Source: Ianthella basta (Eukaryota; Porifera; Demospongiae; Verongiida; Ianthellidae). From it: 64,000 bases of DNA. Position 1 is the stretch's first letter. Every line of letters begins with the position of its first letter. Location: contig OZ025872.1 of the NCBI GenBank assembly GCA_964019415.1, positions 2,786,699-2,850,698 of the forward strand. Direction: 5' to 3'. The notes beneath the pieces are model-generated. The model was not told the DNA's origin, made no database searches, and was given only the letters and a program-made list of their open reading frames with translations. A program made the position numbers and the translations under genes. This document shows, one piece after another, positions 28,701-40,700 of this stretch.

Positions 28701-31700
28701 CACAATGACGCCACCATAGCAGCCTTGCGGGCCAAGCACCCAGCCCCGCATCCGGATACCAATTTCCCATTGCCTCCCGAGGAGAATGAACCACAGCCCC
28801 CCATAGCAGTGACAGAGCAGGATGTAGCCCGGGCTGTCCTTTCTTTCCCTAGGGGTTCTGCAGGAGGCCCTGACGGACTCCTGCCTCAACACCTCAAGGA
28901 TCTCATCAGCAATTCTGCCAGGGCGGGAGGCAAGAAGCTGTTGGCAGCACTAACGGCTTTCACCAACCTTGTGCTGTCTGGGATCACACCTGTGCAGGTA
29001 CGGCCCCTCTTTTTCGGAGCAACTTTAACAGCTCTGAACAAGAAGGATGGTGGATTGCGCCCCATTGCGGTTGGGTGCACCCTTCGACGTATGGTGGCAA
29101 AAGTGGCAAGCAGAGCTGTCCTGGAGCGTATGGGATCGCTATTGGCACCACTCCAGCTAGGATTCGGAACGTCCTTGGGAGCAGAAGCAGCAGTCCACTC
29201 CGCAAGGGTCTATCTCCACCACCTCCTCCCGGACCATGTCCTCCTCAAGCTCGACTTTAGGAATGCATTCAATAGCATTAGAAGAGATAAGGTGTTGGAA
29301 GCAGCAAGGGAAAGCATTCCTGAGCTTTTCCACTATGTCTTCTCCTGTTACTCCGCCCCATCTACCCTTTTCCTGCATGGGACAACCCTGCAATCTGCTG
29401 AGGGGGTTCAGCAAGGAGACCCTCTGGGACCCCTCCTCTTTTGCCTGACCATTCACCCTCTCATCACACCCCTGAAATCAGAATTCAGGGTTTTCTATCT
29501 GGATGATGGCACAATTGGAGGTGCCGAGGAAGAGGTGTTACGAGACCTACAGTACATTGAATGCCAGGCTGCCCACTTAGGTCTATTTCTGAACCATGCG
29601 AAGACAGAGCTCATTTGTGAAGAACCAGCTGGTGATCTTTTGCTGCAAGCAGCCCCAGACTTGTGTCAGGTGAAGCCTGAGAATGCCACCCTCCTTGGGG
29701 CCCCCATTGGTCAGCTGAAGTCCATCAATTCAGCAATTTCTAGTCGGCTGCAGGCCCTAAAGACCATGGGTTCCAGGTTGCCCCACTTCCACAGGCAGGA
29801 TGCGCTTCTGCTGCTTAGGCAATCCTTCGCCATTCCTAAGATCCTGTACACCCTCAGAACTGCCCCATGCTGCATTTCACCGGTACTGGCCTCTTTTGAC
29901 CAGGAGCTACGATCGATCCTCACTAGCATCTTGAATGTCAGCCTGGACGACCACTCAGCCTGGATACAAGCCACTCTTCCTGTTGGGGCTGGAGGTTTGG
30001 GGATCCGAAGGGCCACCCAGCTTGCCCCCTCCGCCTTTTTGGCATCTGCTGCTGGGTGCAAGGATCTTCTGAACCAGATCATCCCTAACAGGTTGAAAGG
30101 CACGCCCCCCCCATACACCCTGGAGGTTCGTAATGAGTGGCAGCAGGGTCACCAGCACACACCACCTCCCACCCCAGTGAAGCAGCAGCAGAAAGAGTGG
30201 GACAAGCCCCACATTGAGGCGACTCAGCAAGGGCTGCTGGACTCTGCTGCAGACCCCAGGACGAGAGCTAGACTTTTGGCAGTTCAGGCTAAGGAGTCTG
30301 GTGCATGGCTGAATGCACTGCCTGTTCCATCCCTGGGGCTCCGCCTTGATGATGAAGTGGTGCGCATCGCTGCCGGTCTTCGTCTCGGTGTTCCCCTCTG
30401 CCGTCCCCACGTGTGCAGTCAGTGTGGAGGCCATGTGGACAAGCTGGGCATACATGGGCTCAGCTGCAAGTTCAGTGCAGGGCGTCTTCCGCGGCACACG
30501 GCAATCAACACTATTGTCAAGACGTCCCTAGCCAGAGCGCAGTTTCCATCTACGCTGGAGCCCTCTGGCCTCAGCCGGTCAGACGGCAAACGCCCAGATG
30601 GGGTTACCATCACTCCATGGCAAGCAGGTCGCACCCTCGTTTGGGATGTGACCTGCCCCGACACCTATGCAGTCTCCCATATGGTGTTGTCAACAAGAGA
30701 GGCAGGAGTGGTGGCGGCTGCAGCCGAGGCCAAGAAGACTGTAAAATACGCGGAACTGGCTAGGACTCACCATGTGGCCCCACTGGCGGTCGAGACATCT
30801 GGTGTGTTTGGCTCAGGGGCTCGCGAATTCTTCACTGAACTGGGCAGGCGGTTGATTCGAGTCACAGGGGATTTGATGTCCCGGTGCCACATGATCCAGC
30901 AGATATCAGTTGCCCTACAAAGAGGCAACGCTGCCTCGGTGCTGGGCACCATGGAACAATGTAATTTACTTGACAATTAATTACTATTCAGACATTGCAT
31001 AGGTGGTGCTGTGCACTGCCTATTAATTACTTTGACTCTGTTATTAGTCATCACATCATTACAATTTAATTTAATATATATATATATGTACTACTTATAT
31101 GTACGTTTGTTATATAACACCATCCCTACATAGACAGCACTACCGTGCTGTCTGATTATGTCAATTTGCAGCATACCTTTAGGATGGTGTACCAGATACT
31201 TGTTACATCATCCTCTTTCCTTCCAAGCTGGTTGTGGCTCCCTTGTCCATACAAGGGACTCGTGGAGAGTTCCTCTAGGCTTCAAGGATATTCTGATCTC
31301 CAGTGGCCTCGTTCAATCCTCTCACTGATGCCTATGATGCTATGATGATGTGGGAGCTTCACACTGGGATCCAGTATTAGAAGTAAAATGTGTAGTGTTC
31401 ATCCCACAATTGCATCCAATTTTCTGGTCTGCGTATCCATAAATCAATGGTTCTTAATGCACAGCCCAAGGTTTTTAGCAAAACTCTGCTAAAAGGTGCA
31501 AAAAAACATTATGCCTTTCATGTGAATAATTGATGTAGCTAATAATGTTTATGCCACAGTACATGTTATGGGTTAACTTGATATAATACATCTAAGATAT
31601 GATGTCACTAAGATATTGTGCAATCTCTTGATACAATTCAGTAACATATCCCTGAATAATGCATCTGAACAAAACATGTGTTGCTGTACTTTAGGAAGAA

Positions 31701-34700
31701 CTGAAGAAAATTACCATGCAACGGGACACTTCTCGAAAGAAAGTTGAAGACTTAGCAGATAAGGTACAAGAGTTGGAAGCTGAACTCCAGAAGAAGAAGG
31801 ACACCATTAGCAAACTTCAGGTAACTGTGATGCTTGTTGCTATACATTTATTTTGCAGTGTCAAACGCCTGTTGTGATTTTACATAAATTTCAGAGTGAA
31901 GAGCGAAAAACTCATGTTAGAATTAGTACTTTGGAGGATGATTTGACAGCTGCGGTGTCTGCTAAGGAGAAATGCACAGCAATGCTGGAGGCAGAGTCAA
32001 GCAGGGCTCTGAAAGCAGAGGTGTGAATAGTACAAATCTGCATGTTGTATACAATTCACACATTCAAAAAATTCACATTGTATTTTTACCTGAATTTATG
32101 TACTTCATGTTGTAGCGATCATTGGATGCACAAAAAGAGGAATCACTGAGACTAGAAAGGGAGAAACAAGGCCTCCTGTTTCAAGTAGGTGATGTTTATC
32201 AGGCATGTACTGATATGAATATACACTGCTGTGACTATTCTTCCGTGTTTTACTCCTTACACATGAAAGACTTCTCCTAATTACGTAACTGATTATGAAC
32301 TCTCACTGAAGCAAACACTAGCATGTGGTAGCATGTTTGTAAATCATCATACCACTGTAGCGATGTTACCTTTAAAATGCATGTCCTGTTATTCAAATTT
32401 TTATGGTGTGTGCGCAGTCCCAGAAGAATAAGTGGCTTGAAAAGCTTGACAAAGCAAAGGAGCTGCAAATTGACCTACAGCGTGACAATGATTTGCTGGA
32501 ACGAGATAAAGCTGAGCTAGCACAGAATTTGCATAAAGAGCAGGTATGCTTGCAAACCCTCATGTGTCAGGTCATATCATGTATGTTGTTTTCCAGTAGA
32601 GTGGGACGATGCTTTGCATTTTCCTTATGTCTCTATCCTTTTCTGTACAATTCTGAAGGCTAAAATCCATAGGCTACTTTAAATACTTGCCAAATTATTG
32701 TATTGCGGGAAATATTGACGGGCACAAAATTTGGAGAAGTCCAACAAAAGGCTGAGCCTTCAAAAAATTGGCGGCGTTGCAAATCTGACTTGTGGCCTCA
32801 CTTCCCATCATCAATCTCAAAAACTTGCCTTCAGTGCATACATTCATTCATCAGCCCTGTCTCCTCTGAGATACACCAAGCTTAATTGTCACAGCTCCTT
32901 TCCTTCTGTAGTTTCTTAGGTCCACTTTGACTGCAAATGTATGCATATATACTACATATAATGGAGTCGACCCGCACATGCCACATTATATACGGCTGGA
33001 CATATTGTCAGGCAAGTTAATTTCAATTTGGCAGAATTTCCAAAATCACCAAACTGCCATTATTATTTTAAAGCCTCACCATAACCTTAACCATTTCCCA
33101 CCATACAGTATGTAGGTTTCCATGCATAAGCAATGCTTAAGCACTTGAAGCATTTCTAACAAAGTTTTTAAATAGTATAATGATCATTGTTCCCAGCCTT
33201 AGTGAGTACATCAGAGATGTATGGGCAATGTATTTGTCCCATCAACCCTCAGAACCCTAATTTCAATATATTTTTGCACAAACTGCACACACACTTGCAT
33301 TCATATGTAGCATTAAGTACACAAGAGTGCAAGAAATGCTCACTGCTTACAACTTGGGGAAATGTATGAATGCATACTACCATCTTGTACAAGCTAGTTT
33401 GCGCAGTTATTCCTATCTACTGCTGATATGCCATTAGGATGAGAAGCAACAGATTCTCAAGAAGCTAGGTGAATCTACTGTTGAAGTAGAAAGCATTCAG
33501 CGAGAGCTAGCCTCAACGACATTCAAACTCAAAGACACAGAAACTTCAGCCAAAGATGCCAAGGTACTGCTTTGGGAGCTGCACCAGTTAGAGATATCAT
33601 TAAACAGTAACATTCTCGTGAATCTTCTTGTTTAGATGTCATTGGAGAAGTGCAACTGTGAGCTTAAAGCCATGACCAAGGAGTTCAATGCTCAGCAAAA
33701 GAAGCTACAGGAAATGCAAAGAAAGGTGTCAAGCATATATGAAGAAAAGTGTGCCTCAGAGGTAAAGGTATTGATGTCGTGGATGTACGTCTATCATGTA
33801 TTCATCGCCAGGTACATGCATTCTTCTCATGTACCATTAGGATGCTCAGCTGATGGTGCTTGCACGTGAGGAAAAGTTGCAACTGCAGCTTGCTGAAACA
33901 CAGAAGATTGCTGTGACCGTGCCGGTAAGCATTGACAAGATTTGAATTATTCATTCATTCATTACTGGGACTCCATTTATCCATGAATGACCATTTTCCC
34001 AGAAACCCAAATAATTCGTTAATAGTACAATGTGCTCACCACTCTTATCAATATCGTTCAATGAATTAAAATTTAAGTACTTATACCCATATCTCTTTTC
34101 ATTTGTGCGATTGAAAGTCAACATGTCACGTTCTACCTAATCTTTGAGGACTTGCTCACAATTACTAGTGCTCCTCAGGATAGATGTCTCACATTCATGC
34201 ACATGCACATACACTATAGCACACGGTAGCATGAATTCACACATGAACTTACACGTAACACATAATTATATATATTCACACAATTCACATAACTATATTA
34301 CAGTTGTATATAATGTTATAATTGTATAATGCTTGCACTTAATATAATGTAAAATCACAGTAAGTGTATGCACTAGTAATACAAGGAGATAGACCTACAA
34401 TAGGTAAGATGGTCTTGAGATATATGGAAATTTTGTGATATTGAGATTAATCCTCTTAGTAAGAAAAAATAATCTCTGCTGGATGACATGACTGGAGGGG
34501 TGAATGTCCCATGTTCAACCTCTAGGATATGTGTCTTGAAAGATGTCTTTGCCTGCTCATGCCTTCTGTAGCAGGCATCAGTGGAAGACATACAGTTGGT
34601 GGGGCATTGGTAATTGAAGTGTATATGGGTATACGTACGTTTGTACATATACAGCACATTCCACCACTGATTAGAAATGCGTAGATGAGAATGGGTGTGG

Positions 34701-37700
34701 TTTCCACTTTCATCATTGTTTGTATGGTCACCCACCTATCATGTCACCATTTCTCAGAGTACCCTTAAATAAATTCTTTACTGCTCTTATAGGGCCTGAA
34801 AGAAGAAATTGAGGAGGCCAAAAAAGACTTGGCTGCCCTTAAAACTGATAATAAGGTGCTTCTGAAAGCCCTAGAGCAGAAAGCTACCAAATCACTTGAC
34901 ATTGAGGAGACAAACAGTAGGCTAAAAGCAAGCCTTGGTGGCCAGAAGAAAGCTAGACAGCAGAAGCAACAGCTTCAAAGGCTTCAAACAGAGCTACAGC
35001 GTGAAAAACTAGAAGTACATTCTGAGAAGGCTAAATTGCAAGTGAGCGCAGTAGCACATTTTTATATTCTATAGTACTATGCAATTGCACTACACGCAGT
35101 TGATTCTTGAACTTCCAATTTGATTAATAGGAGATGCAAGAAGTCAATGAGCAAATGAAGAGACATTTGGAGCAGTTAATGCATACCATTGAACAGGAAA
35201 GGGAGAAACTGCTACATGGAGTAGCCCCCTTATTTGCCTCCTGTACTATGTTGAAGACTGTGTTATCTTCAGCTGACCATAGTACTGAGTACACAGCTCA
35301 GCTAGAGGGTAGAATTGTCGATGTGGAACAGACCCTCCAGATGTTAAGTGATGCAACCAAGCAATTCGGTGCAGCACTACAAGAAGTATGTTTGCTATTC
35401 AAAGTGCTTCCACAACATATACAGTGAAACTGACCTTTCATGTTGCTTCATCTAACAGGTAACCTAATGTGATATGCATTTTCTGTCAAATAGGTCCAAT
35501 CAAGCAGTCATGATGTGAAGTCATATGTACCAGGTAATGTTATTTCATATCATTGGCACAATTAGCATAAACTTATATATTTTGGATAGTAAGAAGAGCA
35601 CTATATGATAGTCATGCACTCCATTGTGCACAAGCTTGCAAGTGTTCATTGTAAAGAACAGTTTATCTCCAGTGTATCTGTATCCTTTCTGTTCTCTGCT
35701 ATAGGCTTGGGCGCAATGCAAAGGAGTCAGGGCATTCTTCCGCTTAGGTTCAGAACTGGCACGGAGTGCACTGGTGAGTAGAGTACACAGGTGTAATATG
35801 CTGTACAGGAAGCCACTCGGCTGACTTGCAGTTACAGGATCATTTAAAACCTTAAAATTGGAAAAATGTAGGCATATCACGAGTGTGTCCATAGCCAGAC
35901 AGCCTACAAAATAAACCAACCCATGCATTCTGAAGGACGTGGATTGAGTTACCCATTTGGTTTACAAGGCTGACAATATCTACAAAATCCAGAGCACCTC
36001 TAGGCTCTTTCAATTAAGGCAACCACACTGTAATCCACACTTTCTTCACGCAAAGTAATTGCCCAACCACAGAGTGCGTCCCACACCTGTACCTCACGAT
36101 CATATAAAAGCACTTGATAATCTGTGGCTGAGAGGGCAGTCATCTTCATGTCCAAACCCGGTGGGATATTTTTGCCAGCCAGTAACACAGCTGGATCACA
36201 GCGACATTATAGTTTAAGCATAATTTATGGTAATGGCAGTTTTGGCTGCAGCTTGTATTGCAACACACCACAGACAAGACAACAGCCAACATGGGCTGAA
36301 AACGTAAAAGTAAGTGCACCGCTTCAACCAAGCATGCTAGTATAATCCCATCACCAAACACCTCCTTGTCATGGAATGAGCTATTGATGAGCATTTCACA
36401 AGCAATGTACTTATACCTTGAACAACCTTATTGTACCATGGAACATAGACCATCTTAATTAGCATTTACAAGAATGTCACTGATTAGTCAGTACCCGGTG
36501 TGGAAGCTTCAAAACTAGCCTCATACCCAGTCCCTATTTCTATTCTGACTTTCGCTCGGAAGCGGAAGTCAGAATGAAAATAGGGACTGGGTATGAGGCT
36601 ACTTCAAAGGAGGCTCTGGATAGAGCCCACCCACGTCAGTATTTAATGAGGGAATGGAACAGTGGCTGTTAATTGCAGTGTCTAGTGACCAAGCTGCGAA
36701 AGAGTCAGATAAAGATCTGGAGGTTGCTGGTGCTGGTCCAGTTTACTGCCATTTTTCTCTTCCCCCCTCTTTACTTACCATGAGTAGTTCTGAATGTTGT
36801 CTTTCAGCAACAAATGTTTAACCCCTTACCCCAGAAATTGCATATATGCAATGAATGAGGCCATTACATCATCGTTTTCTCTACCTGCGATCCTCCGCAC
36901 AAAGTTTTCTACACCAGACTTGTGGAAGACATGCATGAACCTTCTCTCCCGGCCTACCTTGTCTCCTGGCTACACAAGCTGTGTTCAAGACCTGTTTTAG
37001 CTCTCTTGAAACTACATGCCTTCTTTTCTATCAGTAGTTCAAGCCGAAGCACTTGCACAGTGCCATGAATTGTTAACTTGAAAGAAGGACTCTACATATT
37101 CCTGTGATTCTACGTCAAACATTACTTCTTCATCGTTTCCAGAATAGGCTCAGGAAGTATGGACATGCGATCATGTCTTTCCCACTAGAATCCTGCATTG
37201 TGTTGGACTACATCTTCAGGAAGAGTGTTAATGTTGCATCAATGCATATGTTTAGGCAACAAATGGTCTAAAGTGCAAAAGCATAATGTGCTAATTTTTT
37301 ATGTACATACTTGTAATTGGGAGCAGGGTGTGAACTTAAAGCTGCATGCACACCAAATTGGATGAATTAAAGTGACACCAGCATTAACAGCATTTTAAAC
37401 AACTGTCCGTCTTTTTGTGCACTCCTTTATGACCTCCTTCTGTGCATGTTCTCTGGGACAAGTAGATAACCAACTCCAATGAATGTACCTTGGTACTTAC
37501 AAAACCTTGTTACAATAATATGTTATGCCATTTAGAAATAAGCCACCTCATTTACTCGTCACTAACTCTTTAGGTGATGAAGCTATACTGCAGCAGCTCT
37601 GCTGTATGGCTACTGGCATTAAGCAGCTCATCATTGGTTCTGATGGAGGGAAGTTTACCCTGGGAAGTGGTGATGCATTACAGGCAAATGGTGATGCATC

Positions 37701-40700
37701 ACTGGAGTTCCCCCCAGGAGCTGTTGCCACAGACACACCTGTCCGCTTTGCTATCATCCTCCATGGGCCTTTTGTGTTCCCTGCTGGGTACAAGCCAGGT
37801 TCAGTGGTCGTGTATCTTAACATGGATGGAGCCACTCTGCTGCAGCCTGTTCGACTGCTACTCAACCATTGGTATAATGGGCAGGAGCAAGATGAGGATG
37901 GTACTCTGAAGTTCTTCGTTGCTACTCACTCGCTAGAATCAGGGAAGAAGAAGTATGAGTTTGAGGAGGTGGAGGCAGATTACACTATCCATACCCATAT
38001 GGGAGTTCTGACCATACGAAAGTCTCAGTGTTTGTACTGTATACAGAAGCCTGAGAGCACTGAGACCATTGCCAGGTATAGTGCCATCACGTTCACTCAG
38101 TACATCCCCTCCGAAGACAAACTCCTTTTTAGGATACAACTCATGTGTGACTCAGAGGAGTGGATTCAGGTAGCTGCATGATAGATCAACATGACCATTT
38201 TCTGATTTTTCCCTACACATGCTGTCTCTGTAAACTGAGTTGAATCTCTCACACCACAGAAGCTGAAATGTGTATTGCGACAGTATGCTTGGGAGGTGGC
38301 TAGCAATGTTACACAATTTCGGTATGCTGATGGTCAGCAGCAGATCACAGCTAGTCCAGACAAATCGTCCGGCCCTGGATGGAATGCAGTCATTGATGGA
38401 ACGCATGCAGTAGGTTTAATGCCATTATATATATGTAGCAAACTTGGATGTACATGTAAGAATTCATGCCTTTGTAGGTAAAGGAAAACAGATTTTTGGC
38501 TCCTACAGAGGCTGCCAATGATGAGGTTGAACAAGACATCATTGATGGACGATTTCCTCCATGCATCCTCTACAAAATCTACTACATAAGTCCAGGGGAG
38601 AAACGAACAAAACGTGGTGTGATTGTAGTTGATTTGAATGGAGCAGATGTGCCTATGTCCTTCAGTTGTGGAATTCAAGAGGAAATGAGTGAGTTTGATT
38701 GTTGTGTTGTTTGTTTTTATAAATTTTGTGCTGTAGTGGTGGTCATTACTTTCACGAGGCAATACTTATTGTGATTAAAGCCTACATACAGCACATTGCA
38801 AATGCCCATTCTCTGCAATGTGCAGTGGCTACTTTCCCTGTACCCCGTGTCCCCTCTGAACCTGATGATGCTGCTATGCCTCTCGTGCCTGCAAAGACAG
38901 CTCCATTTGATACTAGAGGTAAGCACGTGCAGTAGGTTGCTATTGGATGGATTTGGAAATTGTATTCACTAATTCAGTCAGTAGATCAGTTTCTGTTCAG
39001 TGAGCAATGGGTGGCAGTGGGTGCTGTCTCTGAAATCCTGCTGCCATATGGCGTATATAGGCTCAAACAACTGACATCCAATAATCTGTGGCTCTTGCAG
39101 TATTGGTGCACCTTGTCTCTAAGTAACCAGCATCCCATACACATCTGTGCATGAGAGTTTTCTTTGTTGTCACATGCAGGTCCATAGATAGCATATCATC
39201 CTGTGAATGGGCATTGCTGGTCTATTCACTCTCTGAAAAACGTTAGGCCTATTGCAACTTAAGCTAATCTCATATAACCGGCCACCTTCTCGCCTCCATT
39301 TTAACCCTCAGCATACATGTGCCGCAGGGATACAGTAGTTGTGTGTATGTGTGTATGCGTTCGTTTCAGCTTTTCCATACTGTAACGAATTGGGCAAAGA
39401 CCTATGGATCGCCGTAGCGCTGCGAAAGATTAAATTAAAACAAGCATTTTTTGTAAAACAACCTCTTCACAAAGCTACAGAATTCGCTTTGAAGCTACTA
39501 GCGCATCTGTCAGTCATTTTGTTTGCTCTGGCTTGCGCATGAGCACATTCTAATCACGTGATGTTGCTCTCGACCACACTGTGCTTTAGTGGCCACTTTG
39601 CCAATCTGTTTGGGAGTATCTATATAGTGCACATGCGTATGGTCATCTCTGGTGGTTGCTCTGGACCAAGTGGTGTTTTTGCCTGAAGGAAGGTGTGTTC
39701 TTTGGCCTGAAGGAAGGTAAGTCCTCAGGGCAGTACTTCGTGCCTTGAATAACCTGTTTTATTCCAGGGTCGTCAGAGGCAATTTAGAAGTAGTAGGGCC
39801 ATTGGGTGAAAGAAACAAATGTCAATAGCAAAGCGAGCAAAAAATGTTTTTTGCCTTTTTGGTATGGTACGGGCAACTTTTGCTACAGATCTGTGCCTGT
39901 GGGGTTACTGTAACATAGCTACATGGATTTCACAATAAAATTTAATCATGCACTTGCTTTGCAATATGTCTGCACACAGAATATATAAATTATATTAAAG
40001 AATAAAGCCATTTCAAGATTTCAACACAATAGCAATTCCTACAAAAATTAGTCCATGAGTAGCTATAAGACAATGTTCTCTATGTGAACTTCCTAAATAC
40101 AGTAGTGACAATCTGTGCAGCAGCTCTGAAGCTGAAACAAAATCATTAGCAACATCTTTCGAATTCATGTCATCAGTTTTTGTGTATGAATGTGGAGTAC
40201 CATATCAAATGATTCAGCCAATCTTGGTTCATGGTGGTCCTCAATCATGTTTTTGCTCGCCTCAAGGCACTGAATGAGCATTCGCTTATAGCATTTGTAG
40301 CTGGCATCACTAGTATGAGCTTCAACAGAGTAACAACCTCGGTTAGTAACAATTTTTGTTCTGCAGACAGGCTTCTGGCATATGTAGCGCCAGGTGATGT
40401 GGGTCTATTGGTGTAAGAAGACGATTGCCTACGTACGCGCTGCTGGTCTCCATTTTTATTACGTTTTGAATTGATTATGTAACAAAACATGGCGGAAGAA
40501 ACAAGCGCTGGTGCAAATGATTGAAATCATAGTAGTATTGCACAGTATTGGACTTAATATCTTCTGTTTCATTGGATCTGCTAACAACCTAAGATCATTG
40601 CTTCTTTTGTTTCCTCAACGGTTAGTTTGGGTAGCGTAGGGGATATCTGGTTTGGTAGCTAAAAACACTGCATGCATTTGAAAAACTGCTAGCTGTCCAA

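Larger units (their letters stand above)
27173..31694 (+). other. Gene B intron that received a retrotransposon (4.5 kb)
   Basis: The flanking exons, 27047-27172 and 31695-31820, are both 126 nt and splice in phase 0, so the insertion leaves gene B intact. Outside the reverse-transcriptase frame, the intron holds unremarkable AT-rich DNA at 27300-28000 and a TATATA tract at about 31073-31086 that may be the tail of the element. Confidence 0.7.
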
